Assembly: GCA_028023455.1 (NCBI GenBank)
Contig: JAQFVV010000317.1
Span: 257,501-321,500, forward strand
Source of the DNA: Epiperipatus broadwayi
Taxonomy: Eukaryota > Onychophora > Udeonychophora > Euonychophora > Peripatidae
Direction of reading: 5' to 3'
Length of the DNA stretch: 64,000 nucleotides
The notes under the pieces are model-generated. The model was given only the letters and a program-made list of their open reading frames with translations. It made no database searches and had not been told where the DNA came from. The number at the start of each line of letters is the position of its first letter. The stretch's first letter is position 1. Positions 1-12,110 of this stretch are shown here, piece after piece. The position numbers and the translations under genes were made by a program.

Positions 1-2949
1 TAGGAAAATAGAAAAATATTGAAATGAAAATTTCAATAGCTAAAATGATTTTAATTAAAGAATGGGATTATCTTCTAATTCATTAAAATTAGAATTAAGA
101 GGAGTAATTTGTTTAAGTGCTTTGTGTAAAGTATGGTTATAGAACAGAGATTCAATTGATTTGCTAAAAGAAAATGAAAAAAAATGCAGGTTTTTGGATT
201 GAAAATTTGGAGAAAAGATAAATCAGAAATCTAGAATTTTTAATTTGAAATCATGAAAATATTAAATTATGAAGCAGCAGATTCATGAAAGCCAAGTTGG
301 TAAGGTATGTAAACAGAGAGATTTAAAATAAAATTGTTTGATAATCTGATTGAAATAGTTATGAATAACTGAAGGATAAAACTATAAGTAGAAAAATTTG
401 ATAGAATTATCTTGATGATGATGAATAGTTATCAAAATAAATAAATAATCAAATGAGTTTATTAATTGGGAGTTCTTAAAAAATTGGAACATTGTAAGTG
501 CCAGAATTGAAATTAATCCAACAACCTTGCGATTCAGGATTTGCCACTCTACCATTGCACTAATCATCAATATGATCACTTTTTACAATAACAATACAAT
601 ATGAATGCTTTACATTTTAATTTGATTATTAGTAACCATATAATTACAAATAACTAATATCAAGAAATAGAATTTGAATTATATATTCAATGACAAATAT
701 GTTTTTGAGGGGAGAGGAAAGGCACAAATTATTTTACATTAATAAGATTAGAATTAAAATAGTCTTAATATTACTTTATGTATATATGAATAAAATATAA
801 ACATATAGATTATATGACTTTCTAGCGTTATATTCTTTATATAGGGTTTTTTTTTTAATTAGCACTACCCAAGAGGGACTGTTGCTTTAAATAAATAGCT
901 TTATAAGATGGTATCCCTTGAGAGGAGAATCTTGAGAATATATGTATAACTGCTGTTATGAGATAAAGACTGGTGATCAGCTGGTAGTCCATTATTATTT
1001 TAAAAATAAGAATAAAATCTGTGCCAATTAGAAAGTCCCCCAAAAGAGAGCAGTTAACGGTGATATTCCAGTGAAGATTTATTGACTGCTAAGTGCAGAA
1101 AGAAAAGTTAAAGGAGAAGACTATTAAAACATGAGATTAACAATATATATTGCTAGTAATTACTCGGAAATATGGTTCAGTTTTTGTAAAAAAATCAAAT
1201 ATCTAATTGGATTTCAAATTATATGATTTAATAATAATCAGTGTCCATCTCTAAAGTTTCACTTAAAAAAAAAACATTAATTATAGATGAATACGGTTAA
1301 TATTTATTCATATACAAAATATTCTACTAGTGAGTGGTAGATATTTCCAAACGGAAATTTCACTGATATCTAAGAACTCATTAATTTTATCATATATCTC
1401 GAAAATTGAAATTACAAAATAAATTGTTGTGATTGTTACAAATAGCTGAAAACTGACACTATTTATGATCAAGTTTTATTGATCACAGTACTTTGTCATT
1501 ATAGTGTAGGCTGATTTGGAATTGACAATTTAATATTCACATATGTAAATCTGAACAATATTTGTTTTGCATGTGTGTGTGTGTGTGTGTTAAGAGGTAT
1601 ATGGCTTGAATCGATCAGTATAAAAAAAATTCATTAAACAGTGTCTGTTTTCTTATTTATAGATGAAGATATAGTGCTATGATGATTCATTATAACAATT
1701 TTAAAAATGGCATCAGCTAATTTGAAAATTGTGCTTTGCTAATATGTTTGCAGTGCATCTTGTTTTATGATACAAAGTCTGTATTCTGATTTTTTAATTA
1801 TGATATTTATAGCAACTCTCGTGTAATCTATTCAATTAAAAAAATTAGCACTTTCATTGCTGTATTATTATTATTTATATTAAAATAAATAATTATTCAT
1901 TAGTATAGTGTTTTCACATCACTTTGGTGACACATGGCAACCTACACAATACATTTCACGCGAGACTATTACAAAACTAATCTGAAATCAACATATCATA
2001 GTATTAAATCTAAAGAAGAAAATTTAGTGTCTTGGTATTTTATAATTTTCTTCTCTGCTACTTAATTGTTATTTTTCATCTTTTATTATTGTTAAACATA
2101 CAGCCTAGATTTCATTTAATAGAATAACATTTGGCAATGAAATTGAAATTAAATTAATCTCCACTGCTTAAAAGACAAGATCCAGAAATTAATAGATTTA
2201 ATTAGAAATATAAACTATTTTTCTAACTAAATTATGTCATCAAATCTGATAAACCTGCTTATGGATTACAAGAGATCATTTTACATTTTATTACCAAAGA
2301 AAAGAGACTGGACATTGGTAATTATGTTGAAAAGCATTTCAGATTTTTATTGAAAGAGGGTGACCAAATATAAAAATTAAATTCATTAAAAACAGGAGAA
2401 CTAAGAATTATCACTGCTAATAAATTTAAATAATTAAAAAAAAATAAGGAAATCAGTAAATACTTTATTCAATACAGTTATATCTTTTATTATATTAACC
2501 CATTTAAACTATAGAATATTATAAAGAAATTGCTTGTGAAGAATTGAAACAGAGTTTGCAGATAAAGCAGGATATAGTGGAGTATGCTGCTTTAATAATG
2601 CTGAGAAGACTTAAATCATAAAGAAGAATATATTATGAGGTGGAACCTATTGCATTAAACTATCTATGTATTATAATGACCAAATAAGTAGTATTTTTTT
2701 TTTAAATGACTGCCTTATCATCTATTTGGATCTTCGTATTTCCCAAAAGCTCATTTACTATACTAAAAAATGCTTTTTTATAGCAGGAAAAAAAAAACAA
2801 TAAATATTTTATTCATAGATTCAGTAATTGTTAAAAAAATAATATAAATAATTTTATATTTATGACATCACATTTCAAATGAACATAAAGGAAAGTTTTA
2901 AAACACGGCAAAAGATGAGACCATTATTAAATGAAATGAAGACACTGTT
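1..2949. other. gene-free AT-rich DNA
   Basis: No reading frame of coding character is visible. The stretch holds a tRNA-like SINE relic near 481-575 and a (GT)10 microsatellite at 1571-1590. The rest is A/T-rich sequence with short A or T runs. I see no splice-flanked open frames. Confidence 0.6.
481..575 (-). repeat. tRNA-derived SINE relic
   Basis: Read on the minus strand, the sequence resembles a worn tRNA. An A-box-like stretch (TAGTGCAATGGTAGAGTGGC) is followed by an anticodon-arm-like region and then a B-box-like stretch (GGATTAATTTCAATTCTGGC). This order and spacing are what the head of a tRNA-derived SINE shows. The B box has lost its usual GGTTCGA form and the acceptor stem is not convincing, so it is not a working tRNA gene. 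The family is not identified. Confidence 0.45.
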
Positions 2950-5900
2950 ATATGAATAGCATATATTTTCTAAGTATTGTACCAGTCAATTTGCATAATT
3001 CATACAACTTGATCTGGAATTTCAACCTGAGTACCTCGAGTCAGATCATGTGCAAGATACCTAAGTCAGGGATGTTTTCTAACTCTGCTGTACAGGTTAA
3101 AACCTGTGTCTCCATACCTATGATTAGCAATATCTATGGCACAAATCATATTCAATTATTTTCAGCTGGCAGCTCAGCGGGAAAACAAAAAGACTCTAAT
3201 TAGGCAGCTGTTACTTATAATAAAATGTTTATATCATATGTGTACGTATAAACCTAATGTGCATAGATATATGTGTAAGGGAAAGCATAATCAACTATAT
3301 AGGCAATGACTCAAGAGTAAGACTTCAAATATTGTTTAATAATGTTCATATTATACGTTAATATATATATATATATATATATTACATTTGAATAAATAAA
3401 TAATAGCCTCACATTACAACCTAGTGCATTTACATATCTTATAGTTTTATACATATATTAAAACAAGTATATTTTGTTGTTTAGATATATTTATTTCTAG
3501 TGAAGTTTTAGTGATATGCCAATAACCTTTTTCTTATTGTGTTAAGGATGTATAAAGGGATTACAGCAGTTTACTTGAATAATAAACTATTTACCATCCG
3601 CCTAGTGTTACACGTGATATATATATAAGTTTTTGTAAACAATCATTTAACATGGGAATAAATTACCGATCTTTTGTATACACAACTAGTTTATTGCATT
3701 AGGATACTATACATCAACAGAGGTTTTAGATTTCAGATGGAACATAGGGGAAGGGCATTCTGAGCATATTAAATATCCAGAGTCAGATATTAGCACATTG
3801 ATTTATGAATTTTAAGTATAATATTAACCAACGACATTTAGATACACATAATTCAGCCTCAAGTGATCACAAAGTCAAACTATGGAATTCTATAGGTAGG
3901 ACTTACTAAAAAAGAATAAGATATAGTAATGGCCAGTTCTAATGTGCACGCTGTTTTTATGTTAAAGACTCCATTTATGAGTCATGATGGTGTGTTTGTA
4001 AGATTATCGAAAGGAAATGCAATTTTTGTTTCACATCATATGAGACCGGCTTGCTACTCTCCAAATTTTCAGAGGTTGGTCTCTGGAACAAAGAAATATT
4101 TAATCTGAATGGGATCACCGTGATGGTTCAAAATCCCATTATTAAGTAGGCACATTGTCCAGGCTTCTATTCCCTTGACTGGAAATGAAGATTAAATGGC
4201 TCGGGTCTTTCCCGATGCATACATTGGATGAATAGCACACAATTTACGAAATAGACCAATATTAGCAATGCTTGGACAAAATATAACAATCATTTATGAT
4301 GCTTAATGTTAACCCATAATATATTAGTTCTTTCCATTTCTTGACAATATGATCAAATTGCTTAAGCTGACTTATTTAAGGATAACTGACATTACAATGC
4401 ATATTATGAAATATAAGACTAATTTTCTCGCTTTAGTAATTTTCTTTTAATAAATTTAAAAATATAGAGACCAACTTCCTTCACCCCTCCACTATCTAAC
4501 TTTAACATTGTTCTGGATTTGACACCAAGTGATCAAAAAAAAATTAATAGCATTAATTTACCTATTTACGTGGCTGATACTTTTTGGGGGATCAGTACGC
4601 GACATATAATTATTAACTTAGGCGATGATTAAATATATAAACGATATATGAAAGACACAAAATCATTTACTTTCTAATTTCCCAAGATCTGCGATCTTAA
4701 ATTATTTACATTTTGTTTATTAAGGTCATTTTAATCATAACAACATTGAAGGTGGAAAATGCTTCCCTTTCCATCAAATCGCAATAATAGTATACTAAGA
4801 AAGGTAACATTTTAAATCTTTCCAACCCAGCAAATGTACAATTTTGTAATAAACTACTTAATTTATTAAATGATGCTCCCTTTTAATGACAGGGAACTGA
4901 GCTAAATTTAAACACATTTGCAGAGTTGGGAAATAAATTACTGGCATACTACATGAACAAAAAAAAACATGTTATAATTATATAGAAAATCAATGCTGCA
5001 CCATTTAAGAATAAGAATTGTGTGAGGCTAATAGAAAATAAAGTGATTAGTTTTATAAGGAATCGTGTAGAAAGTGGATTAAATATTGTTTCATAGGTGA
5101 GTTAATTTTATGAGAATTTACATTGTTTCCATTTAATCTTAGTTATAGTTAATATACAACAGATATAGAAAATAAGTGGGAAACGGCACTATTATCTTCA
5201 TAATACTTTCTTGATTCTCTTCTTGGGTAACAGTTCATTATTCTTAAAGTGGTTCAAAACTTAAAGGCAGGTAACATAATTTTTCAGCTCAGGTTCAGGG
5301 CAAGTTAAATAGAGGCATTTCTGTAGAGAATGGTTCAGGAATGGCCAAAAAGAGAAAGTGCGATGGTTTTACTCCTCTCCCATAATTACAGCAACGTCAA
5401 GTAAGTTAAAACAACTCTTTCTAAAAAAACAAACCAAAGTAAAAGTACAAGCAAATTTTCGCACTCTTTATATGATTCCCTGGATATTTGGAATTCACTT
5501 AGCACCTGTAGCCTAAAGCACTGTGTAATTTTTGTACAATGGATATTTTTCCACAGGAAACCCACCTTTGTTTCGTAAGTAGTTTAAGATAATGTGATCC
5601 ATCTGAAAAATTCTTGAACGATTGTTTTAAATTCTATTTTAGTATTTGTGAAAGATCTCTTCAATAGATTAATTTTCTGCTAATGAAAAATGTACTTTTA
5701 TTAATAGCAATTTTGATTTATCTGAGTAACAGTAATTAATTCCCCCCCCCTTTTTTTATTTAAACCTCATAGTAATGATTCTAGAAATATACAAAATTTT
5801 AAATACATAATATTTCCCAATGAATTCATATACATCTTACAAATTCAGTAAAAGTGTGTGTATATTTTGATTAAATCTATCCCTCGCTGTGTGTCTGTGG

Positions 5901-6600
5901 CTCTATTAACTTTCTTTCCCAAATCATTAACTTATTTTTAGCAAAACAGGATTAATATTGAAACAAAAAAAAAATCCTGTGTAAATAGCGAGTACATGTA
6001 CGAGCATATAGAGATAGACTTTAAACCCTGTTGGATGGTACTATGAGTGTTAATAATCGTGAAGCATAATCTGAGCTTCAGATTGCCCATTTCAGTATTA
6101 ATGTATTTTAAAGTACTAAATTTGATTGTGTTGCTAAAATAGCAAGCAGTAGTAGACTTTCACTGAAGATGATTGAACATTATTACTCGGTCACTATAAT
6201 GGACTTAGGTAGAGAACTTAAATTTCATAGATTAATTAATCATCAAAATCAAAGGTTTCAGATAATTAGAAATATATCTAACACTTAGAACTGTGATGAA
6301 AGATCTACTAAAAGATTTTCAGAAATAATTTATATCTAAGTAGAACAATAAAATTATATAATTTTTTTTCAGAATATATAATAAATAAATAAGATAATCA
6401 AAGCAGTTTTTCATCACAATAACAAATAACCTCATTGAAAAATGAGATATCAAACAGGTTACATTATAAATATTATTTATCTGACTACCATGATGTGTAA
6501 TTTCTCTAAAACAATGGTTGTCATTTGTCACAATTTAAAATCTCTGCAGTTTTATGAAAAGAGAGCTTACAAATTAGACTTTGTTGCAATGTGCAAATAT
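2950..6600. other. non-repeat, more complex non-coding DNA
   Basis: This block has longer runs of mixed-base sequence than its surroundings and no recognisable transposon. It contains transcription-factor-like words, for example TGTTTAT followed by AAGGTCA near 4713-4731, and several homeodomain-type TAATTA words. One open frame (2952-3203) has no start context, splice signal or known domain. Conserved regulatory DNA is possible but cannot be shown from one genome. Confidence 0.25.
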
Positions 6601-7753
6601 TAAAAAATGCATTAGGGATTTAAAAATGTAATATTTTTTTTAGTCAATATGATCATGGTAATGGTTAGATATTAGTGTAAAAAAGGAGTATGAATTATAT
6701 TGCACATGTATTAATAGAATTGTAATAAAAGTTTTAGAGCTGGTATGCTGTCAACACCATCTAAACTTAAAAAGAAATTCTGTATTTGTGGCAAAAATGT
6801 GAAATTAAAAATTATTATGGATGGAGGAATCATAGCTGACATTTGGAAATACTATATCTAAGGTTAATTTTCAAATTGTAGTGAATTAATTTCAAAGCAA
6901 ATTTTTGACTTCTAGGAGGTAACCATAAACCATCCTAAACTAAAAAAAAATTTTTTTTATTAAATGATTTTATATTAACTAAGAAAAAAAATCTGTTCCC
7001 ATTTAGAACTCTGACTCACAACCATATGCTTCCCAAGAAAACTCCTTAATAACTGAGGCAACCGAAATATTGTTTGTAAAATAAAATTTTATTAATATTG
7101 ATTTCACTATTAAATTAATATATATATATATATCTGAGGGAAACATTACATTAGTAGGATAAAATTGTGTTAATATTTATTTAACTCATACTTAAGTAAA
7201 AAGCCAATACCTAAATATTTTTATATCGTAAACAATCATTATGTATTTAGATTTTGAATTCATTTGTTAGATGGTGTATTTTTTATTTTCATATTTTATT
7301 ATTAAATTATAATTTTTGTCAGAATTTTTTTTAGTTTAACCATTTTTTAATAATGTTTTTAATGTAAATAGCTAACTAAAAAAGCATAAAATAATAATGT
7401 AATCCCCTCTCAGTTAAATTGTCATTTTTGGAAAATATTACAGGTTTTAAGAATCTAGAATTGTTATAAAATAATTGGAAATTTCAAAAATATGTTCAAT
7501 TCATAAAAGCATATGAAGCTCAAATAAATTATAAAAATGAAAAAGTACTTAAATGCTTTTATTAAATGAAAATATTTTTGTATTTTTCAGTTGTTTTATA
7601 GCAAGTCTATATTCTTAAGATCTCTAATATTTTTCAAAAATGGCAAATTAATGTAGAGAGGATTATTTTGTAATTTTTAGTCATCTGTTTAAGTAAAAGC
7701 ATTATTTTAAAAGCAATCTCTTTTACATTCTTTTATTTAATATATATATATAT
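6601..7753. other. gene-free AT-rich DNA
   Basis: Nothing recognisable. Contains short TA microsatellites at about 7120-7132 and 7738-7753; the second is the insertion site of the LTR-like element that follows. Confidence 0.6.
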
Positions 7754-9958
7754 TGTATCGGGCGCAGACGACGTTACATTGTTTTTTATTATTAAACATG
7801 AAAAAAATAAAAGTTCGCAAATAAAAATTATTTTTTTTAAGAATTAAAAATTGAAAATTAAAAAAATCATCTTAACCTTGTATATATATAAAATCGCACA
7901 GATAAAAAAAAAATTATTAAAATAAAACTTTATTAAAAATAGAAAAACTAAATCTTTCAACAAAAAGATTTAGAGATAAAAATATCTTTAAGTTTGGAAA
8001 ACACATTAATTAATCAGAAATAGAAATGATTATTTTAATTAGTCAAAATGAACTAGCCTTTGGGCATTTAAATGTATAAGCAACGGTCAGATAGGAAAAC
8101 AATAGAAACTAATAGCAAATGAGAAAAATCCATCGGGAAATCGGACCTCAACAGAAGGATCATCATCAATGATGACGTAATGTCCATTGGATCCTAAAGG
8201 TAATATAAAAGGAAAAGTTTGGAAATTATTAGTTAGTTATTACAATGTGACTATATGTGTTAGTGCGGAGTTGAAGGAAAAGGGATTGAAAAGACGCACT
8301 CTTGAATCCCTTCAGTTTTGTTAAATAAAAAAGAAATGACATCGTTTTCTACATTGAGGACCAGCCAAAGCAAAAGACCTCCGGATGAATAAATAAATCG
8401 GCCAACAGAATACCAATCTCTTTAGGATGGCGTGGGAATTCATGTTCAAATGGCACGCAACGGATAAAAGGAACATTTTGAAATTGTAAGAATTTTTTGA
8501 ACTCTCAGCTTTAAATATTTATAATTAATGAACATTTCTAAACAATAAGAACTTTACTTCTAAACTTGTTCCGTATTTTAAAAAAAAAATAGAAATAGAT
8601 TCCTATCTGACCAAACTAAATTATTTATTAATTAGGTATAATTTTATTTGATGTATTTCTTTTGTAAAATCATTTCCATTTTTTTTTCTTGATCTTTTAA
8701 GTTTTTATTATGATTTCTGTTTTTCGATAAATTAAACTATATAAATATTAAACTTAAGTCAGGTGTGAATTGCTATATAGATTTGTAAAGTTATATTAGG
8801 GGAGGGTAATCTTAGGTTATTCGTTTCATAGTTGAATTAGGTCAATGGATTGGATATATTGGTGTAATTAGTAGATGTAGTATGATATTCGCTATGGGCA
8901 GAATCGCTATTATACGCCACACACACTCGTTTTGCCTATGGGAGGAATTATAAGATGGAGACCGCAGTTCCTTCCTATGGAGTTTTTTTTTTATTGCTCT
9001 CATCATCAGATAGATGTAATATTCCTATCTGACGAGAAGCAGTTTCTTCTCTTAACCTAATTGTGCTGCTGTATTCGTATTACATTGAACACATCGATAT
9101 ATCAGATGGATTGAAGTTTGGTTTGACTGCGAACCTTTGGCCTAAGGTTAAACAAGGATTGAATATTTTCTTTTCAAATGCAAATCTATGTAGTCTATTC
9201 ATACTCGACACTCTAAATAAAGATGCATTAAATTTAAGTTGGGTATAGACGCTTGCATGGGTTCGTTACCGGTTGATTATGTTTTTGGTTTTCATATTTG
9301 ATCAAAGTATATAGACATTCGGTAAATACTGATACTTTACGGTGAGTATCTAAGATGTATTTATGTCAGATGTCTTTTAAGTTATTGGTGTCAATGCAGT
9401 GTCTTATGATAAACACCATTGGGTTTCTTGTATTCCCTATGCAATTGACGGTATCAATGACTTTGTATTTTGATCGTTTATGTTTATTTTGGAATGTTTT
9501 TTGACCGTGTAATCTATGTAACCGATCTATACTCAACATTAAAAACACATTTTATAAACCCATCTGTGCGAACTTATAAAAAATTAAAATGTAAACTTAT
9601 AATATTATAAAAATTAAAATGTAAATTTAAATTCTAAAATCAAATTAAAATCCCTAATAAACATGCTAAAATAAAAATGTTAAATTTTATATATGTGCGT
9701 AAATAAATGTTTGTGTGTTAATTACTGGCAGTGGTTTATTTTATTCTTTTTTTAGATATTCTTAGATAAGAATTTATTATATTATTTAATCTCTACTACT
9801 CCTTTAGCTAGTGACATGGGCTAACGACCGGAATCAAAATATTAAATTTTTTTTTTACTTACGTATCTGCCTATTTTATAATTATTTATAGGTTCAAATG
9901 CCTAGATGGCACCCTGTAGTGCAGATGACATTAAGCTCCCTTTTTCCGGATCGTTATA
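7754..9958 (+). mobile_element. LTR-like element, copy 1 (possible solo LTR)
   Basis: This 2.2 kb unit matches the reverse complement of 43543-45757 along its whole length, at roughly 80% identity where compared by eye. It starts TGTATCG and ends TCGTTATA, inside a TA microsatellite. The second copy has cleaner ends (TGTAACGA...TCGTTACA) and a 4-bp target duplication. TG...CA ends with a short duplication are what an LTR gives, and a conserved promoter-like block lies about 420 bases from the left end. No long open frame is present. A solo LTR of a Ty3/Gypsy-type element is the best reading; a non-autonomous DNA element is the alternative. Strand is given by the promoter-like block. Confidence 0.6.
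8173..8211 (+). promoter_or_regulatory. CRE-like plus TATA box in LTR-like copy 1
   Basis: TGACGTAA (8173-8180) is followed by an inverted CCAAT word (CCATTGG, 8184-8190) and TATAAAAG (8204-8211). In the inverted copy the TGACGTAA and TATAAAAG words and their spacing (23 versus 24 bases) are kept, while the CCAAT word is not. This suggests an RNA polymerase II promoter pointing right. Confidence 0.45.
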
Positions 9959-10744
9959 ATATATATATATATTGTAACTAAAAAGTTTGTCAACAGCAAA
10001 TGGGCTCATGTGGGAAGCCAAAAACTGTGACCAGAAAGTCCTATCCCAGTCTGTAACAGGCTAAAATTAAATGATACAATACAAAGCTGTTACAGTAGAA
10101 TCCTGTCGCGTCCAGGGTAGTACACCGCAATAACCTATCACAGCATTATTTGAAGATACGTTAAATTATCTAGTATAAATTGTATGAATCTTTAATTAAC
10201 TATAATTCTCCTTAACAACTGGATCATAAAACTACATCCCCAGATCTTATTTTACAATTTTATTTACTTGAGACTCAATAGTCATCGATGGATAAGCTGG
10301 TATAATCTATAAAACTGCTAATTATTACATGGTGAATATGGCCCATTTAATAAGATAGTAATAAATCTAATCCGCTTCGTAACATAATTGACTGTAGCTC
10401 AAGTATCCTCATGCTCTAAGTACAGAAATATTCTATAAGGTAATGCTTTGCAATGGAAGGTGAGTAATAGAAACTTTAAGTTCTTTCTTCAGTAACTCAA
10501 ATATCAAATGTAATCAATAACAATGAAATTCTTAGTGAAATAAATAAAATACCTGTTATAGTATTAAAGAATAGGTTCAATTGTTATACAGGCTAGCACA
10601 TTTGTTATTAATTTAAGTATTAATGTTGCAAATATTAATGGAGGTAACAGATTCCGGATTTTATTCCAGTATTAACAAAGCAAAGTGGAGGTGATGTAGA
10701 AGATAAATGGGATTTTATTGTATCTTATACCTGGTTGAGTTTGC
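9959..10744. other. gene-free DNA between two repeats
   Basis: The part next to the LTR-like end (about 9970-10140) is more balanced in base composition but has no open frame or recognised motif. The rest is A/T-rich. Nothing else is seen. Confidence 0.5.
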
Positions 10745-12110
10745 AGGCACCATATTAAATTTTTTAAAAAACTGATCTGAAACATAATTTTCATAATTAC
10801 TTCGTTTTAATTATGCTAGAGCAAAAAAAATTTAGATTAATAGAAACTAGAAAAACTAAGGAAAGCAATAAGTCTAAGACAAATAGTGATAACCATTTAA
10901 AAAATAAGGAAAAATTTATGCACGCCAGTGATGCTATCTTGTTATACTTATTGTCCCACATAGATATAATTTATTTACATATAGTTCATTTATTAACTAT
11001 AGATTTGAAAATAATGTGATACAAGATATGGAAAAGCTACTGACTCCACAGCATGAGTATCAAGGCATAGGCAAGAATCAGAATGATTCTTTGCCTGCAT
11101 ACAATTCCATGTGGTATATGCATAACCATTGTGGCTACTGCTACACAAACATCATTAGAAGTCTCTATTGGTTTTAAATGTTTATATTTTCACATGATAC
11201 TATGCCCAGTAAATTTTGTGAATGCTTTATCAACTGCAACCTTTCTGTACATTTGATTATCAGTTTTTAAAATTTACATTGCACTGCTCTATATATGTAA
11301 ATCATCACTTTTATACAAACACGATGCAAGAACAAACACAAACACACTAATACAAATATAAACATATATATTTTGAGAATCATTATGTCTATACTCAAAA
11401 TTACACTACACAAACAACTTTTGTTATATTTGAATTTATATATTGTATAATAATAAAGAGCATAAATGATTTAATATTTTATAATTTATATATTACACAC
11501 ACATCGTTATAAATGCAAACAAATTAATATCCCATTTATCAAATAATTTTTAAAAAATTAAAATATTAAGAATTAAAATTAATAACTTAATGATATACCG
11601 CAAAACAACTTTTATTATATTTGAACTTGTATACTGTATAATTACAGTTAGCCTCCAGGTATGTGAAGAGTGCCTGTATTTCAAATATTTGCATAATAAA
11701 AAGCATAAATAATTTAATATTATATAGTACACACACACACACCAATACAAATGCGCACAAATTAAAAATAATTTTAAAAAATTTTAAATATTAAAAATTA
11801 AAATTAATAACTTACGATATTCCATGATTATGTTTATCGTGTTGAAAGCCTCCATATCCAAATTATCAGCGTATTTTTAGTTCATTATATTAGGGTTATA
11901 AGGCTGATAAAGATTTTCTGCCTTTAACGCCTCATGTAAACTGGTAAATTGACCAGAAAATAAAAAAAAAAATGAATTAATCTACTTTTAAAAATAATCA
12001 CAAAAAATTCAAATTTTATCTGACATCAATGTAATTTAAATCTTTCAAAAGCTAATCAAAAGATGCATCAAAGGTCTGTATTTCTGTTGACATCATGCTT
12101 ATAGTTTTTA
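10745..12110 (+). repeat. dispersed repeat family, copy 1
   Basis: About 1.4 kb that aligns by eye with 52555-53990 in the same orientation. Shared blocks include ACTAGAAAAACTAAGGAAA near 10847, GCATGAGTATCAAGGCATA near 11051 and ATCATGCTTATAGTTTT near 12090. Its right-hand 300 bases also match 41010-41330. It has no long open frame of its own; the small frame at 10813-11019 is not conserved as protein. Family unknown; a non-autonomous DNA transposon is possible. Confidence 0.65.
11413..11815 (+). repeat. internal tandem duplication, period about 190
   Basis: The block at 11413-11590 (CAACTTTTGTTATATTTGAA onward, including a CACACACA stretch and an ATTAAAATTAATAACTTA end) is repeated with small changes at 11603-11815. 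It sits inside the dispersed repeat. Confidence 0.6.
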
